A DNA stretch of 64,000 bases from Larus michahellis (lineage: Eukaryota; Chordata; Aves; Charadriiformes; Laridae), in contig NC_133910.1 in the NCBI RefSeq assembly GCF_964199755.1, positions 8,206,501-8,270,500 on the forward strand. The letters run 5' to 3'. A program made the translations under genes and the position numbers. Shown piece after piece: positions 37,610 through 48,471 of the stretch. Position 1 is the first letter of the stretch, and every line of letters starts with the position of its first letter. The notes beneath the pieces were generated by a model. That model saw nothing but the letters and a program-made list of their open reading frames with translations, was not told the origin of the DNA and ran no database searches.

Positions 37610-37770
37610 GTGCTATTGGTAACTTTCCCTCTACATCTGCTGCCTTCTTGAATTATTTTTGGCAGGTGAGAAAGTCTCTGTAACCTAAAATAAGAAAGTG
37701 TGACCATTGAAGTTAGAGTAATAATGCACACGGCAGCAGCAAAGTAAGATTTTTTCCCTCCACGCAGCAT
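36367..37770 (-). CDS. Family 92 glycosyltransferase (DUF23), intact copy
   Basis: A type II membrane protein, probably Golgi, of glycosyltransferase family 92 (GT92). In this family C. elegans GALT-1 and, as I recall, avian members add beta-1,4-linked galactose; the exact acceptor here is inferred. One exon encodes 467 residues from ATG 37770 (A at -3) to TGA 36367-36369. The acceptor TTTTCTGCAG ends just before 37830, where an in-frame ATG would add 20 residues. I prefer 37770 because it gives a short cytoplasmic tail, and the ATG of the second copy aligns to it. After the N-terminal anchor (SYFAAAVCIITLTSMVTL) come SPYFDDRESKVTRVIG, CQPDGQIYVSKA, the DxD-type VVLSDADEIILPL (metal and UDP-sugar binding), and VFLFENHIFP. 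Six N-glycosylation sequons are present. The first exon is probably at the CpG island near 43.7 kb. Confidence 0.88.
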   Translation of the reverse strand: MLRGGKKSYFAAAVCIITLTSMVTLSYFRLQRLSHLPKIIQEGSRCRGKVTNSTITALKDNRTFIISPYFDDRESKVTRVIGIVHHEDVKQLYCWFCCQPDGQIYVSKAKIDVHSDRFEFPYGATDIVCLEPPNCDPTHVSIHQSPWGNTDQLPRFEIKNRKAETFSVDFTVCISAMFGNYNNVLQFIQSVEMYKILGVQKVMIYKNNCSHLMEKVLKFYIEEGTVEIIPWPIDSHLRVSAEWRFMQDGTHIGYYGQIAALNDCIYRNMQRSKFVVLSDADEIILPLKHPDWKTMMSSLQEQNPRTGVFLFENHIFPKTVSTPAFNISAWNAVPGVNILQHVHREPDRKDVINPKKMIIDPRKVVQTSVHSVLRAYGKSVNVPMDVALIYHCRVPLQGNLPRESLIRDTTLWRYNSSLIMSVNKVLNQTVLRAQKQNLGYREGKWRATPTVERQRIGFTGHSRITST

Positions 37771-39546
37771 TTTGAATGTATCTAAGTGTGGATGCAAATT
37801 TCTTTGTCCTCGCACTTTATGCTGCCGCATCTGCAGAAAAGAAAATATGTAACATGAGATAATGCATTGCTCAAAGAATTTCACAAAAAAGATGGGGGGC
37901 ACATCTCTATCATTCTGCGCTGACTTAATCAGCCAGCCGGCTGCTGTGCTTTTACAAAAACAATCAGTCACAGAACACACCTCTAATGGGATGAACGAGA
38001 CTCTGTGTGACACTGAATGCCTCTACGTGTCAAATGTGCGGAACAGGTTCTGTACATAGAGGGTTCTGTGAGAGAATATGACAGAGGCCTATATACAGGA
38101 GAACAAGGAGCCATTATTCACTAGTTACTGTAATCCCAATTTTAGAACATCCAATTAAATAATTAGGCAGTAATTTTTAAATCAAAACAACACGCACACC
38201 CTGTTGTTTTTTTCTCCCCTATACAGTGTATATGTAAATTATACATCAAAAAAACCTCAGACATTCTTCTCACAGACAATGTAGGGGCAGATATGTAAAT
38301 CAAATGTATACAGAATTAATCAGGTTCATAAAAATATGGCAATGGGGGATTGCACATGACAGTCCAGATACAGTTTCCAATGCATAAATTCCCTAAGTGG
38401 CAGTTCACCACCGATGAGACAATACATGCAGGGGAAGGTAAATTCACACAGTTCAGCAGAAGACAGGTGAAATCTACGGGCTATAAAACTTATTCTCAGT
38501 TATTAGCTCTACAGCTCACAGCACTCTCAAACAGTAACCTCTGCAGGTGGAGCTCAGATTGAAGGCTCCTCTACAAATTCATCTTTAGGTATCCAGGTAC
38601 GATCCACAAACAGTGAGGTGACAGCAAGTCTCTTCAAAGACCTGCTTGTACCACGGAGATTCTTGGAAGAAGAGTGCCCCAGATTAATCAAATTCATGTT
38701 TGATCAGAAAACTGGACTAGCAGAAGAGAGCATCCCCAGCAAGAAGCGTGGGGCGAAGTGCCAAGATGGAATAAACTGTGATTCTATTGCGCAAGATGAA
38801 GAAAATGTTTCTAGTAGGCATGTCATTGCTGCACAAAGCCAGCTGCTGAGAAAGAAAAATCGTATCATTAAAAGACCCAGATTTCTAGGTATATGTTTTA
38901 TAGCTAAAACAGACAGCAATATCGTAAGTGTAGCAGATACTGGAAGATTCTCCTGTTTCCTGTCCTTTCATTTGCTTCTTAATAAAATCACTTGCTTAAG
39001 TACTTAGTCATCTAAGTATCTTCAGAGACTACGCACATGCCAAATATCTAACAATATTTCTTCCAAAGCATATTAGTCAGTCTATTCCAAAATAATAGTT
39101 AAACCTAATATTTCACACTTCTTTTTTGTATTTCACACATTGTGTAAAGCTATTTTGGGAGCCTTTATCTCAGTACTGTTTTGTGATGGAAAAGAAAACT
39201 AGCATTCTCAAAGAAAAGTAAGAAACATACAAAACTAGAAAGCACCTAAGTCCATAGTTTTGATGCAGATATCATCCTCAGCAGCTTCATAACTTTGTAA
39301 AGTGCCTAAATTCACTGGCAACTTCACTGATTGGTTTGAAGAATTCCCCCAGGATCTGGTTTTCTGCTTAAACACAGTATTTTCCGACCAGTAAAATCTA
39401 GTTTCTGAATACAGCAATCTAGCTTCTGAATCTCAACTGAGTTTTGGCAAAAAATAACTGCCCATGTCTTCAGAATAACGCGTGATATTTTCACAATTGC
39501 TCTCCCTGGAAAAAGCAAAGTAAGGAGAACTATGGTCACGACATAC

Positions 39547-39755
39547 CCCTTAAAACGCCCCATTTGCCAAGGCTGACACGACTTCAGCAGCCTTTCCCGG
39601 CTACCAAGAAATCAGTTTACAGACCAGAACAGTCACAGGGCACCAGAAGTCTCGCTGCCGCAGAGCAGAGCCAACGCAGAGCGGCAGGCGACGGCGGCAC
39701 TGACTCCTCTGCCTCTGAAATGGAGTCGCCCCCAGAAACCCTGACAATTTAGAGC
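39547..39755 (-). promoter_or_regulatory. Candidate alternative first exon/promoter of the GT92 gene
   Basis: A small patch with several CpG and Sp1-like GC words (39.65-39.73 kb) stands out from AT-rich surroundings. On the minus strand it is followed by TTTTAAGGG|GTATGT, a good splice donor, with the exon ending at 39547. Spliced to the coding exon at 37830 it would supply 5' UTR, since its short open frame does not stay in phase. This is a weak inference from base composition and one splice site. Confidence 0.25.
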
Positions 39756-41503
39756 AGAACTGCAAACACACGGCAAGAGCCTGCTGCTGTCGTACAACTT
39801 TCTGCTTTTGCGACTAAGAACAACTCCAATTTTGCAAGTCTTTTTACTAAACATTCTGAAGTCAGACAAAAAATTTCCCCCTGAGCATTCTTATTCTCAG
39901 GTTGTTACATATTTTAGCATTCTTACCACATAGAGTAGGTGACATTTAACATTTTTTCCTCAGTTTTATCTATTTAGGACCTAAAATATTGTTCAGCCTT
40001 AAATAGTTCTTACTAAAGTAATATCAAAACATGTTGACATTAAATAATACAATTCATTTATTACCTGTTATTTCTTCTGCTTTTGCTAGCTATAAATAAT
40101 GAATGATATAAAATATATACATATATATCTTTTCAATGGTGCTTTTAACAGTGAAAATTTGAAAGAAAAAAGTACCTTTTAAAGCAGATAGCTGAGTGAT
40201 GTTCTGTTCAGTCCTCCATTCAGTTTTTGCTAAGGTATAATCTACAAATTATTTATTCTAACCAGATAAAAGCTTAAATATTTTTACAATAAATTGCAAG
40301 AATTGTTCAATACAGAACAATACTGAAGGAAAATATGCCGGTACGATACCCAAGACACTTGCCGGCCCTATTATTTTAGGTGGTTGGTGTTCTTTAATGT
40401 CAGTAACAGCAGCCACACCTACCAGAAAAACAAGTTTTCCTTCTCTTGAGCAAACCATACAGTTGCCTCCCAATAATTTAAATTACAAACTTGAGTGTGG
40501 AGTTGTTGAGGCAAATCAAACCTAGGTGCTCGGGTGATTTTTTTTTTTTCCAAGGCCACTTAAATTCCATTCTGGAAATTAATCCTGCAGGCTGATATAT
40601 CCGCAGTTCGCACACATACTTGAAGAGAACTAGAGAAATATACTGCGTGTCTGTATTTCTGGGCAATCATCTCTTTAGTAACATACTATAGGCCTAATTA
40701 AAATAGGTAAGTACAGATTCCGATAAGGAACTGTGGGGGGAATCTGCAACAACAGCGGGTTCTAGAAGCAGAGAGAAAGAGCAAAATACAGAACTGAAGA
40801 CACACCAGAACACAAAATCTTAAAGAAAATAAATACGTAATTATTTGAGGAGTGAAAATCATAGTTTCCCAACACCTGACTCCTGAATTTTGATCCTCTG
40901 AAAGTAACAGCACAGATATGTAGTCAGAAAATATATAAAGTCAGATTAAGTAGGAATACTACATTTATATTTTAATTTCCATTACTATTCAAGTAGAAGT
41001 TATGCAGATTTGCTTTAATACTATGTTTAGCTAATGGTATCAATGGCTACTTTGCCTCAGTTTGTTCTTTTTTAGTATTCCCCTTAACTGCAAAAGCCTT
41101 TTCTTCCTCCCTCTTGCATTTAAGGACTGCAGTCATATCACCTCCTAGTCTTCATAGTTGTTAGTTTTTCATTAAATAAGACAGGCTCTTCTAATACCAT
41201 CTCATACGAAACACTCTTCCCTGACCAGCTGCTTCGGTGCAGCTGGCCCAGTCTCGATTAACCTCTAGCACAAGGGACCAGAAATCTTTTCCACGTGTAC
41301 ATGACTGATAAGCCCTCGCGATTGTTGGAAACTTTCTTTCTTAACAGATGCCAGGATTACAGTTTTTGCAGATGCATCACATTGCACAGATACACCTGAG
41401 CTTCTCATGGGCCAGAGATTAGCACATCTTTCAGCCGAGTGCAGTTACACAAGGTGTTTTCTTCTGCAGCAAGGTAGTAATCAAGAGCTCTTGTCCCAGT
41501 TAG

Positions 41504-41612
41504 TATCATAGAATCATCAAATGGTTTCGGCTGGACAGGACCTTTAACGATCGTCTAGTTCCAACCCCCCTGCTTGTGGGCAGGGACATCTTGCACTAGA
41601 TCAGCTTGCTCA
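41504..41612 (-). mobile_element. CR1 LINE 3' tail
   Basis: A short reverse-complement CR1 end: atcatagaatcatcaaatgg, ggctggacaggacctttaa and ttccaaccccc, then gggcagggacatcttgcact. It is strongly 5'-truncated. Confidence 0.85.
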
Positions 41613-42955
41613 AATTAATCACATTTGCGCTTATTTCTTTTGTCATAGTCCCAAAATCTACTCTAAAACCTTGTAGGTGACCAAGATTGTACTTAGAAAC
41701 TTGCATACACTTAACTGATCTTTTTTTTTCCCCTTCTAAGGGGAACTTAGGAACTGCTCTAAGGGGAATTAAGTTCGAAGGGAAACTAAGGAACTGCTCG
41801 GGCTCTCTTTTGCCACGTTGTACTGCTATGCTCACGACACATTTAGTAAACACTCATTATATAGAATTTTGGGATGGAAATTGTTCAGTAGCACCTTCCA
41901 ACTGGAACATCATTTTTACCTTTGCTCTACAACTTCTATTTTCAGACCTTTTCCATAATCTTTCTTTAACCCTCCACAATCAGCCCTGTCCTTACTAAAA
42001 GGCGGAACAAAGTCCTAATTTAGTTGGAGAGCTGTTCCTAGGCCGTTATTAGTCGCCCCCATGTTATCTGCATTGTGCCCTTCCTTTGTAATTTGTTTTC
42101 TTTGCATGGAGACAGCTGAATACCTTTTATGCTGCTCATTTCAATATCTTCACAATGTCTACATTGCATTTAATTTTTGATAACTCTCAGCTTATTATTT
42201 TATCTCCTGATCTAGGGTGAGGATAGGGGGCAACTGATGAGAGGTGACGGCAAAGTTTCAGCTGCTAATATGCAGTATTAGATTCAATGGCAGAGGAACA
42301 AGAAACAGCCTAATCCTTCATTTATCCAGCGTCTAACTAAAAAGCCACCACTAATAAATAGCCTTATTAATTTATTATTTTTGGAAAAAGTTGTTCTCTA
42401 TCCTCTGCTTTATGGTTTTCACCAAAAGTAACACCACAAGCCATTGGTGCTTAAATAAAAATAAAAATTCCACAGACTAACAATCATTTACAATCTTTAC
42501 CTAGATTGTCTGTTGCTAATCTTTTGGTAGCTTATATTTTTCAGAAAGACTCTTTGAAACACCAAAGTCCTTCCTTTCTTACACAATCCAAAATCCGAAG
42601 CATATTGTTTGAAGGATTAAACCGAGGGCGGTATTATTCCACTATTCGCAAAATATCGCTCTAAAAAAAAAATTAAGCTGGCCATTTCTATTCTAAATAC
42701 AAAGAATGTGTCAGACCAATATACAGTGTTGCCATATACTTGATTTGTGCCATTAGAACTGACAAAACACAGATTTCCCTGCACACTCGTAAACTTCTCC
42801 ATTATAATCCGCTGTATACCTCTAAGCCAAATTTCTCCTATTGTAAACAATTAGACTTTGTGACCTTTGAAAAGAAATAGAACAGGCAAAATAAAAATTG
42901 CATGACAACACTTAAAAGACTGTTATTTCCAACTTTTTGTCTTTCACACAGTACT

Positions 42956-43489
42956 TGTTTTAGCTGGCACAGAGCTAACTTTCTTCATAGTAACTCACAG
43001 GATGCTGTGTTTGGGCTTTGTGACCAAAACAGCATTTTAAACACACCCGTGTTTTAGTTGCCGTTGGCCAGTGCTTGCACAGCATCAAGGCCTTCTCTCA
43101 TGCTGCCCTTCCCCTCCCCATCCCAGGAGCAGGGCTGCGTGAGAAGCGGGGAGGGGACACAGCGGGGACAGCGGACCCCCAGGGAAATCCCATGCCGATG
43201 ACATCGTGCTTGACAATAAAAGACGGGGGAAGTAGGTGGAAGGGGGAGACGTGGCATTACGGCATCTGTTTTCCCAAGTCACTGTTACATGCCATGGAGC
43301 CCTACTTTCATGGAAATGGCGAAAAACCTGCCTGCTGATGGAGTGTGGTGAATGAATTCCTTATATTGCTTCGCTTGTGTGCACAGCTTTGCTTTAAGTC
43401 TTAAATTGTCTTTATCTCAACCCACGAGTCTTCTCACTTTTGCCCTTCCAATTCAGTGCTCGGCTGCTGGCCCGGGTTAATCCACAACA
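42956..43489 (+). mobile_element. Solo LTR of an endogenous retrovirus
   Basis: About 534 bp from tgttttagctggcacagagc to ccgggttaatccacaaca, with words typical of a common avian ERV LTR: gaatgaattccttatattgc, gtctttatctcaacccacga, ttctcacttttgcccttcca. A terminal TG...CA pair is present, but flanking target-site duplicates are not recognisable (gtact left, cacgc right). No internal retroviral sequence is attached. It lies about 130 bp beyond the splice donor at 43618, antisense to the GT92 genes. Confidence 0.85.
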
Positions 43490-43617
43490 CACGCTGAAAC
43501 CACTCCTCCAAGAAGCTATGCATTCTTTAAATCTAAAATAAACTCCAGGCATGGAGTGTATCCAGATGGAGACTTCAAAAAATTGGGCTGTATAATTAAT
43601 ATATACCTTTAACTTAC

Positions 43618-44215
43618 CTTTAAGCAGTTAGCACCAGTACCAAAAAATACTGCTACCGCTGACCACCATCTTATTTGCTATTTCTCCAGTGGAAATAAAA
43701 TCCCGAGCCCGTCGAGCCTCTTCCGCAAGCGACGCCAGTCTCGGGACCCCGAGCAGGACCCGCAGCCCCGCACCCTCCTCGGTCCCAGCAGTTTGCCCGG
43801 AGGAAGGTGCCGGCAGCGCCGCGCCGCTCTCCCGCCGGGCCCCGCGCGGGCATGGCTGCGGCAGCGGCGGGGCGCGAAGCTGGGCCGGCACCACCGGAGC
43901 CCTCCGCGGCACCGCCAGCCGCCCCCGCTGCGGCCCGGGGGAGGGCGGGGACGCCCGGTCCTGTCACCTGCCGGCCGCGGCGGGGCCGCCCCCACTCGCC
44001 CACGCACGGCGGGGCCGGGGGTCCCGCCGGGAAGGCCGCGGCCGCCCCCCTCACCGCCACCGGCCGCGCCTCCCGCCGCCCCGGGCCAGTCGGCGACCCC
44101 CGGGGAGACCCTCCCGTCGGAGACGCCCCGCCGGCGGGCTGCGGCGGCAGCAGCAGGGCGGACGGGAGCCGGTCTCGACTCGACCCCAGCGTTCCAGTCA
44201 GTTCGTCTAATGAAC
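43618..44215 (-). promoter_or_regulatory. CpG island and first exon of the intact GT92 gene
   Basis: About 530 bp (43680-44215) are extremely GC- and CpG-rich. On the minus strand the sequence ends in CTGCTTAAAG|GTAAGTT, a near-consensus donor, with the exon ending at 43618. A short upstream frame starting ATGGTGGTC closes after 13 codons, so this exon is non-coding with a small uORF. The nearest downstream minus-strand acceptor with a coding exon is at 37830. The link between the two is inferred. Many overlapping open frames on both strands are composition artefacts. Confidence 0.6.
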
Positions 44216-44813
44216 TGGCGTAAAATGGAGAAACACGAGCAAGCCATTATATTTTCGAAATGCAAATCGATGAAAAAGCAAAAGTAAAGGGAAATTTGGT
44301 AATTGCATCATGATAAAATCCAGCCGTTTACACCAGTACTTTTTAGAGACAGCAAGTGCTAAATGAAGCACTCCTGCAGCTAAATGCAATGGTGGCATTT
44401 GTACGAGTTCTGTGGTGGGATTTTTCCTAGAGGTGAAAGCCATAAATTACAGACCTTTGCTCCTGTGAGTAACAGATGATCTTAAATGCACAGTGCATGT
44501 ATTGCTGGGGAGAACACAGCATTACACGCCTATTGCAAGACCTTTAAATTTCATTACTGCAGTTAAAATTGTAGCATGCCCAGAACAGGTAACTTTCAGA
44601 GCCAGAGACTGATGGTACATCTCCAAAGGGATGCACACCTGGTAAGAGGTATGTCACACCCATTTTCTGCAAAGACATGTAACAGCAATGTCATCAGGCT
44701 CTTCCCGACCATATGCAAACATCTCTAGGAAACAGTGGACCGGGGCCTTAGCCACCCTTCTTGGATCAAATAATTTTCAGAGTTTTTAAAATCTCTTTCC
44801 TGCATACCTTGAT
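44216..44813. other. Spacer between the CpG island and the second GT92 copy
   Basis: Roughly 600 bp lie between the island and the shared block. No gene is seen. It would hold the 3' end of the right-hand GT92 copy and the sequence upstream of the left copy's promoter. Confidence 0.5.
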
Positions 44814-46136
44814 TCAGTTCACAAATCAAATGCATTTACCTTTGTGCAGTACAAAAAAGGGCTGTTCTCCTACATCTCTGTAAGATGTAAACTTCAAGTG
44901 GAAGTGATTCTACTGTGACCTGTAAATCCTATCCTCTGCCTCTCCACGGTAGGGGTGGCTCTCCACTTTCCCTCCCTATAACCCAGGTTTTGCTTTTGAG
45001 CTTGCAGCACGGTTTGATTTAGCACCTTGTTAACGCTCATGATTAACGATGAGTTGTATCTCCACAGAGTTGTATCCCTGATGAGGGATTCTCGGGGAAG
45101 GTTTCCTTGAAGGGGCACCCGACAGTGATAAATAAGGGCAACATCCATGGGAACATTCACGCTCTTCCCGTAAGCCCGCAGGACAGAGTGGACTGACGTC
45201 TGAACCACCTTTCATGGATCAATTATCATTTTCTTGGGATTGATTACGTCTTTCCTGTCAGGCTCTCTGTGAACGTGCTGCAATACGTTAATACCCGGCA
45301 CAGCATTCCAGGCCGAAATGTTGAACGCAGGAGTAGACACGGTTTTGGGGAAGATATGGTTCTCAAAGAGGAAAACACCAGTCCGTGGGTTTTGCTCCTG
45401 AAGACTGCTCATCATTGTTTTCCAGTCTGGGTGCTTAAGGGGAAGAATGATTTCATCAGCATCACTAAGAACCACAAACTTGCTCCTCTGCATGTTCCGG
45501 TATATACAGTCATTTAGAGCTGCGATTTGTCCGTAGTAGCCAATGTGTGTTCCGTCTTGCATGAAGCGCCACTCAGCAGAAACCCTGAGGTGGGAGTCTA
45601 TTGGCCAGGGAATTATCTCTACAGTTCCTTCTTCTATATAAAACTTCAAGACTTTCTCCATCAGGTGGCTGCAGTTGTTCTTGTAGATCATCACTTTCTG
45701 TACCCCGAGAATCTTGTACATTTCTACGCTCTGTATGAACTGCAAGACGTTGTTGTAATTTCCAAACATGGCAGAGATGCACACGGTGAAGTCAACAGAA
45801 AAGGTCTCAGCCTTGCGGTTTTTAATTTCAAACCTTGGCAGCTGGTCAGTGTTTCCCCATGGAGACTGATGAATGGACACGTGTGTTGGATCGCAGTTTG
45901 GGGGTTCCAGACAAACTATGTCTGTTGCACCGTAAGGGAATTCAAATCTGTCTGAATGAACATCGATTTTTGCTTTTGATACATATATCTGTCCATCGGG
46001 CTGACAGCAGAACCAGCAGTATAGCTGTTTTACATCTTCATGGTGAACGATCCCGATCACGCGAGTGACTTTGCTTTCTCTGTCATCAAAGCATGGGGAT
46101 ATAATAAAAGTTCTGTTATCTTTTAATGCTGTTATT
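44814..46136. repeat. Near-identical 1323-bp block, copy B
   Basis: The partner of 36287-37609. The left edge follows gat|tcagttcac and the right edge is gctgttatt|acattttg. Beyond both edges the two loci do not align at high identity, although the N-terminal coding sequence to the right is still recognisably related. Confidence 0.95.
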
Positions 46137-46319
46137 ACATTTTGAGCCGGTTTTCCCCTACAAAGCTCACCTGCTGGACTGGCAACTGTTGGCTGGGGGA
46201 AGAGTTTTCTAGTTATGTTATTCTGTAGCTGAGTGTCTCTCCAGGAGAAGATCAACATGCTTGTAAAAAGAACACATGTTACAACAGCAAAAATATGTTT
46301 TTTTTCCACAATGTATCAT
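44894..46319 (-). pseudogene. Family 92 glycosyltransferase, second copy, two disabling changes
   Basis: This tandem paralogue has an exon acceptor at TTTTAG before 46381 and an ATG at 46319 aligned with that of the intact copy. After about ten codons (MIHCGKKTYF against MLRGGKKSYF) the frame shifts by +1 in an A8/T5 homopolymer stretch around 46285-46303. The body frame has an in-frame TGA upstream and no usable ATG before the membrane anchor. A second lesion is a CGA-to-TGA change at 45212-45214, matching Arg362 of the intact copy, which would remove the last 106 residues. The segment between anchor and block (with SWRDTQLQ and AGELCRGK) is diverged, while the rest is almost identical to copy A. 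The frameshift could be an assembly error in a homopolymer; the stop cannot be explained that way. Confidence 0.85.
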
Positions 46320-46384
46320 TGCTGAATTCCAGAATTTAGAACTTAACAGGCCTTTATGCTCCATCTTCTCTTCAACTGTCTCTA

Positions 46385-47740
46385 AAACAAAACAAACACA
46401 CAAAAAAGCACATGTTCAGTGATTTGCCAAAAAGAAGTAATGTTTTGTATTGAACTGTATTCTCTTAAACACAACAGTTATTGTTTTGATACTTCCGACT
46501 TTAGTACGAAGACCTGACTTTTCATGCAGATTTGGAAAAAACTGGAAGAACCTCTTACACCGCCTCATTCCGAACCTTGTTATATTTTACTCTACAGTTG
46601 GGCCCAGTGCAACAGTTTCAGCTGGTTTTGTATACAGTAATGGTAATATAGTGTAATTTGAATCACACTGAGGCCTGGAAGAAATTTCTTGTTAGTGAAA
46701 ACCCACATTCTTTATCTTTTGGTATTCTGTGAAGCTCGTAAAACTACGAACGCAAATTCAAACGGCATTCTTTTGTATTGGGTAGGAGTAATCCTGTCAC
46801 AGTCTCTCAGTGCCCTGACTCCCAAGTCACAAAGAAAATGTTTGCAGAGCCTGGTGTGGATCCTGTGGTATTCAACACTATCTACGAAAAGAGGTTTGAC
46901 AAGAATGACCTTTTCACTAGTTCAGGTGGCTGAGATTACCTTAAATGTAAATTGCTTTTGCCACTTCAGATGCCGAGTCTCAGAGCACAGTTCTAAATCA
47001 GCAGTTGGTTTCAGCGGGGCTTTGTGTGAATATTGTGCCCTTCAGTGGGACCACGTGCACCGCTGAACTTTTTAACCTTGCCGTGGAAACCTCAAGTTCT
47101 CCAAGATGTTACCAAATGGGACTAAAAAGTGAAGAGTTTCAGCATACATTCACAGCTCAACATTTACACGTGCTTAAACCATCAAGCAGATGGAAGGCAA
47201 ATTAAGAGAAAGCCAAACTAAACCAAAACTTGCTTTATTCTATGAACAGCCAGGAGGGCGCGATATAATGTGACACATCACAACAACGCATCAGAACAGC
47301 TAACCATTGTCTGTACCATTCGTAGGTCTTCTGTCCTCTTTTGTAGACACTCAATCTCAGCTGACTAATAACTGCTTTCTAATTATGCACAAAATTACCA
47401 CTTTAGTTACAGCTCTATTCTGACTTCAGAGTACTAGTTTTGAAGAACATAATGAAAGCACTGCTGCCTGGTGTCATTTGCAAATCCAAGATGTTGCTCA
47501 GCTGTTTTTTTCATTTTTTTGGCCTGTAAAAAGTTACTTTGAATGAGGTAAGATTAAAATCTTGTGTCGCTCTCTGCAAATTGTCATGTAAACTGTACAT
47601 CTTCCCCTTTCATGCAAGTATTGGTATTCACCAATTTTAAGATTACACTGCACGTGCAGAATAGTTTTTCTAATATGCTCACAAAGTTTAAAGTTACTCG
47701 GTTCTGCAGAAGATGTCTCCTCATCCGCTTTGAATACTTC
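46385..47740. other. Region upstream of the second GT92 copy
   Basis: No CpG island, no clear first exon and no recognisable protein was found here. It does not align by eye with the corresponding sequence upstream of copy A (37.83-39 kb). Confidence 0.5.
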
Positions 47741-47746
47741 TAATAC

Positions 47747-48471
47747 TGCGTCCTGGTTTGAGGTAAAACAGAACCAGCTTTCTGTTCAGTAATTTTATTT
47801 CTTAGCTAGGCCTCTTCTAACTCTCTGAAATTAACAGCATGTTGTGTCTAAAACAGTGCGTTCAGAGCGATAAGACAGTTTGTGCCAAGGAATGGTATGC
47901 ACAGAGGCTCTTGATTATACTTATTACTATAACAACCAACGTCAGCTAATTTCGTTATTTGCCCTGTTGGAGGGTTGGAAGCGGAGGGGCATAGAGGGGT
48001 CCCACCTGCGGGGAGGAGCGGACAGGACAGGGGACCAAAAATTGACCAACGGGGGTATTCCATCCCGTCTGCCCCACCCTCAGTATAAAAGCTGAGGGAT
48101 CAAAGGGTCAGCCCTCTTCCTTCAATGGCCAACGTCCCAGGAGGACCCTGTCTGTTCATCTGCCTCTGATCCCGATCCGTGTGTTCCTGACTCCAACTCT
48201 GGAACCCGGTTCCCACCCGTCGCTGAGTCCAGCCTGGGACTTCCCCAGTGCCTGCCAGCGGCATCATCCTGGGAGCTTAATACGGTTTTGTATATACTGT
48301 ATATACTTAATTCTTTTCCTTTTTATTTTATTCTTAATATTTTATTAAAGTAGTTTAGTTTCTTCTAAATTCGTAAATCTCTCTTTATCTCTCCTCCTCC
48401 TCTCTGTCCACGAGAGGCTGGGGGGGAGCGTCTGCCGCCGGCCGTTGGCCAATTGGGCCAAACCCAGGACA
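47747..48471 (+). mobile_element. Solo LTR of an endogenous retrovirus, with target-site duplication
   Basis: About 725 bp start TGCGTCCTGGTTTGAGG and end AAACCCAGGACA, giving partly complementary ends and TG...CA termini. The flanks read taatac (47741-47746) and taatgc (48472-48477), a probable 6-bp target-site duplication with one transition. Inside are a TATA box (cagtataaaagc, near 48082-48093) and ATTAAA about 250 bp further on, as expected for promoter and poly(A) signal of an LTR. No internal viral genes are present. Confidence 0.85.

Larger units (their letters stand above)
37831..42955. other. Intron 1 of the intact GT92 gene (inferred) or intergenic DNA
   Basis: If the first exon is the one at 43618, all of this is intron. 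It is AT-rich and holds a CR1 tail at 41.5 kb and a candidate alternative first exon near 39.6 kb. An open frame of 129 codons at 38618-39007 has no recognisable family or splice sites. A short direct repeat (about 22 bp, two copies) lies at 41739-41800. Confidence 0.45.

Noticed and set aside
37831-38013. Upstream extension of the GT92 frame giving 548 residues
   Set aside because: A strong splice acceptor (TTTTCTGCAG) sits at 37831-37840, so the extension reads through intron.
38618-39007. 129-codon plus-strand open frame
   Set aside because: No recognisable family, no ATG at its start, no splice signals supporting an exon, and an antisense frame of similar quality.
43671-44287. Five overlapping open frames of 129-195 codons at the GT92 CpG island
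   Set aside because: Composition artefacts: Ala/Arg/Pro/Gly-rich on both strands with no recognisable domain.
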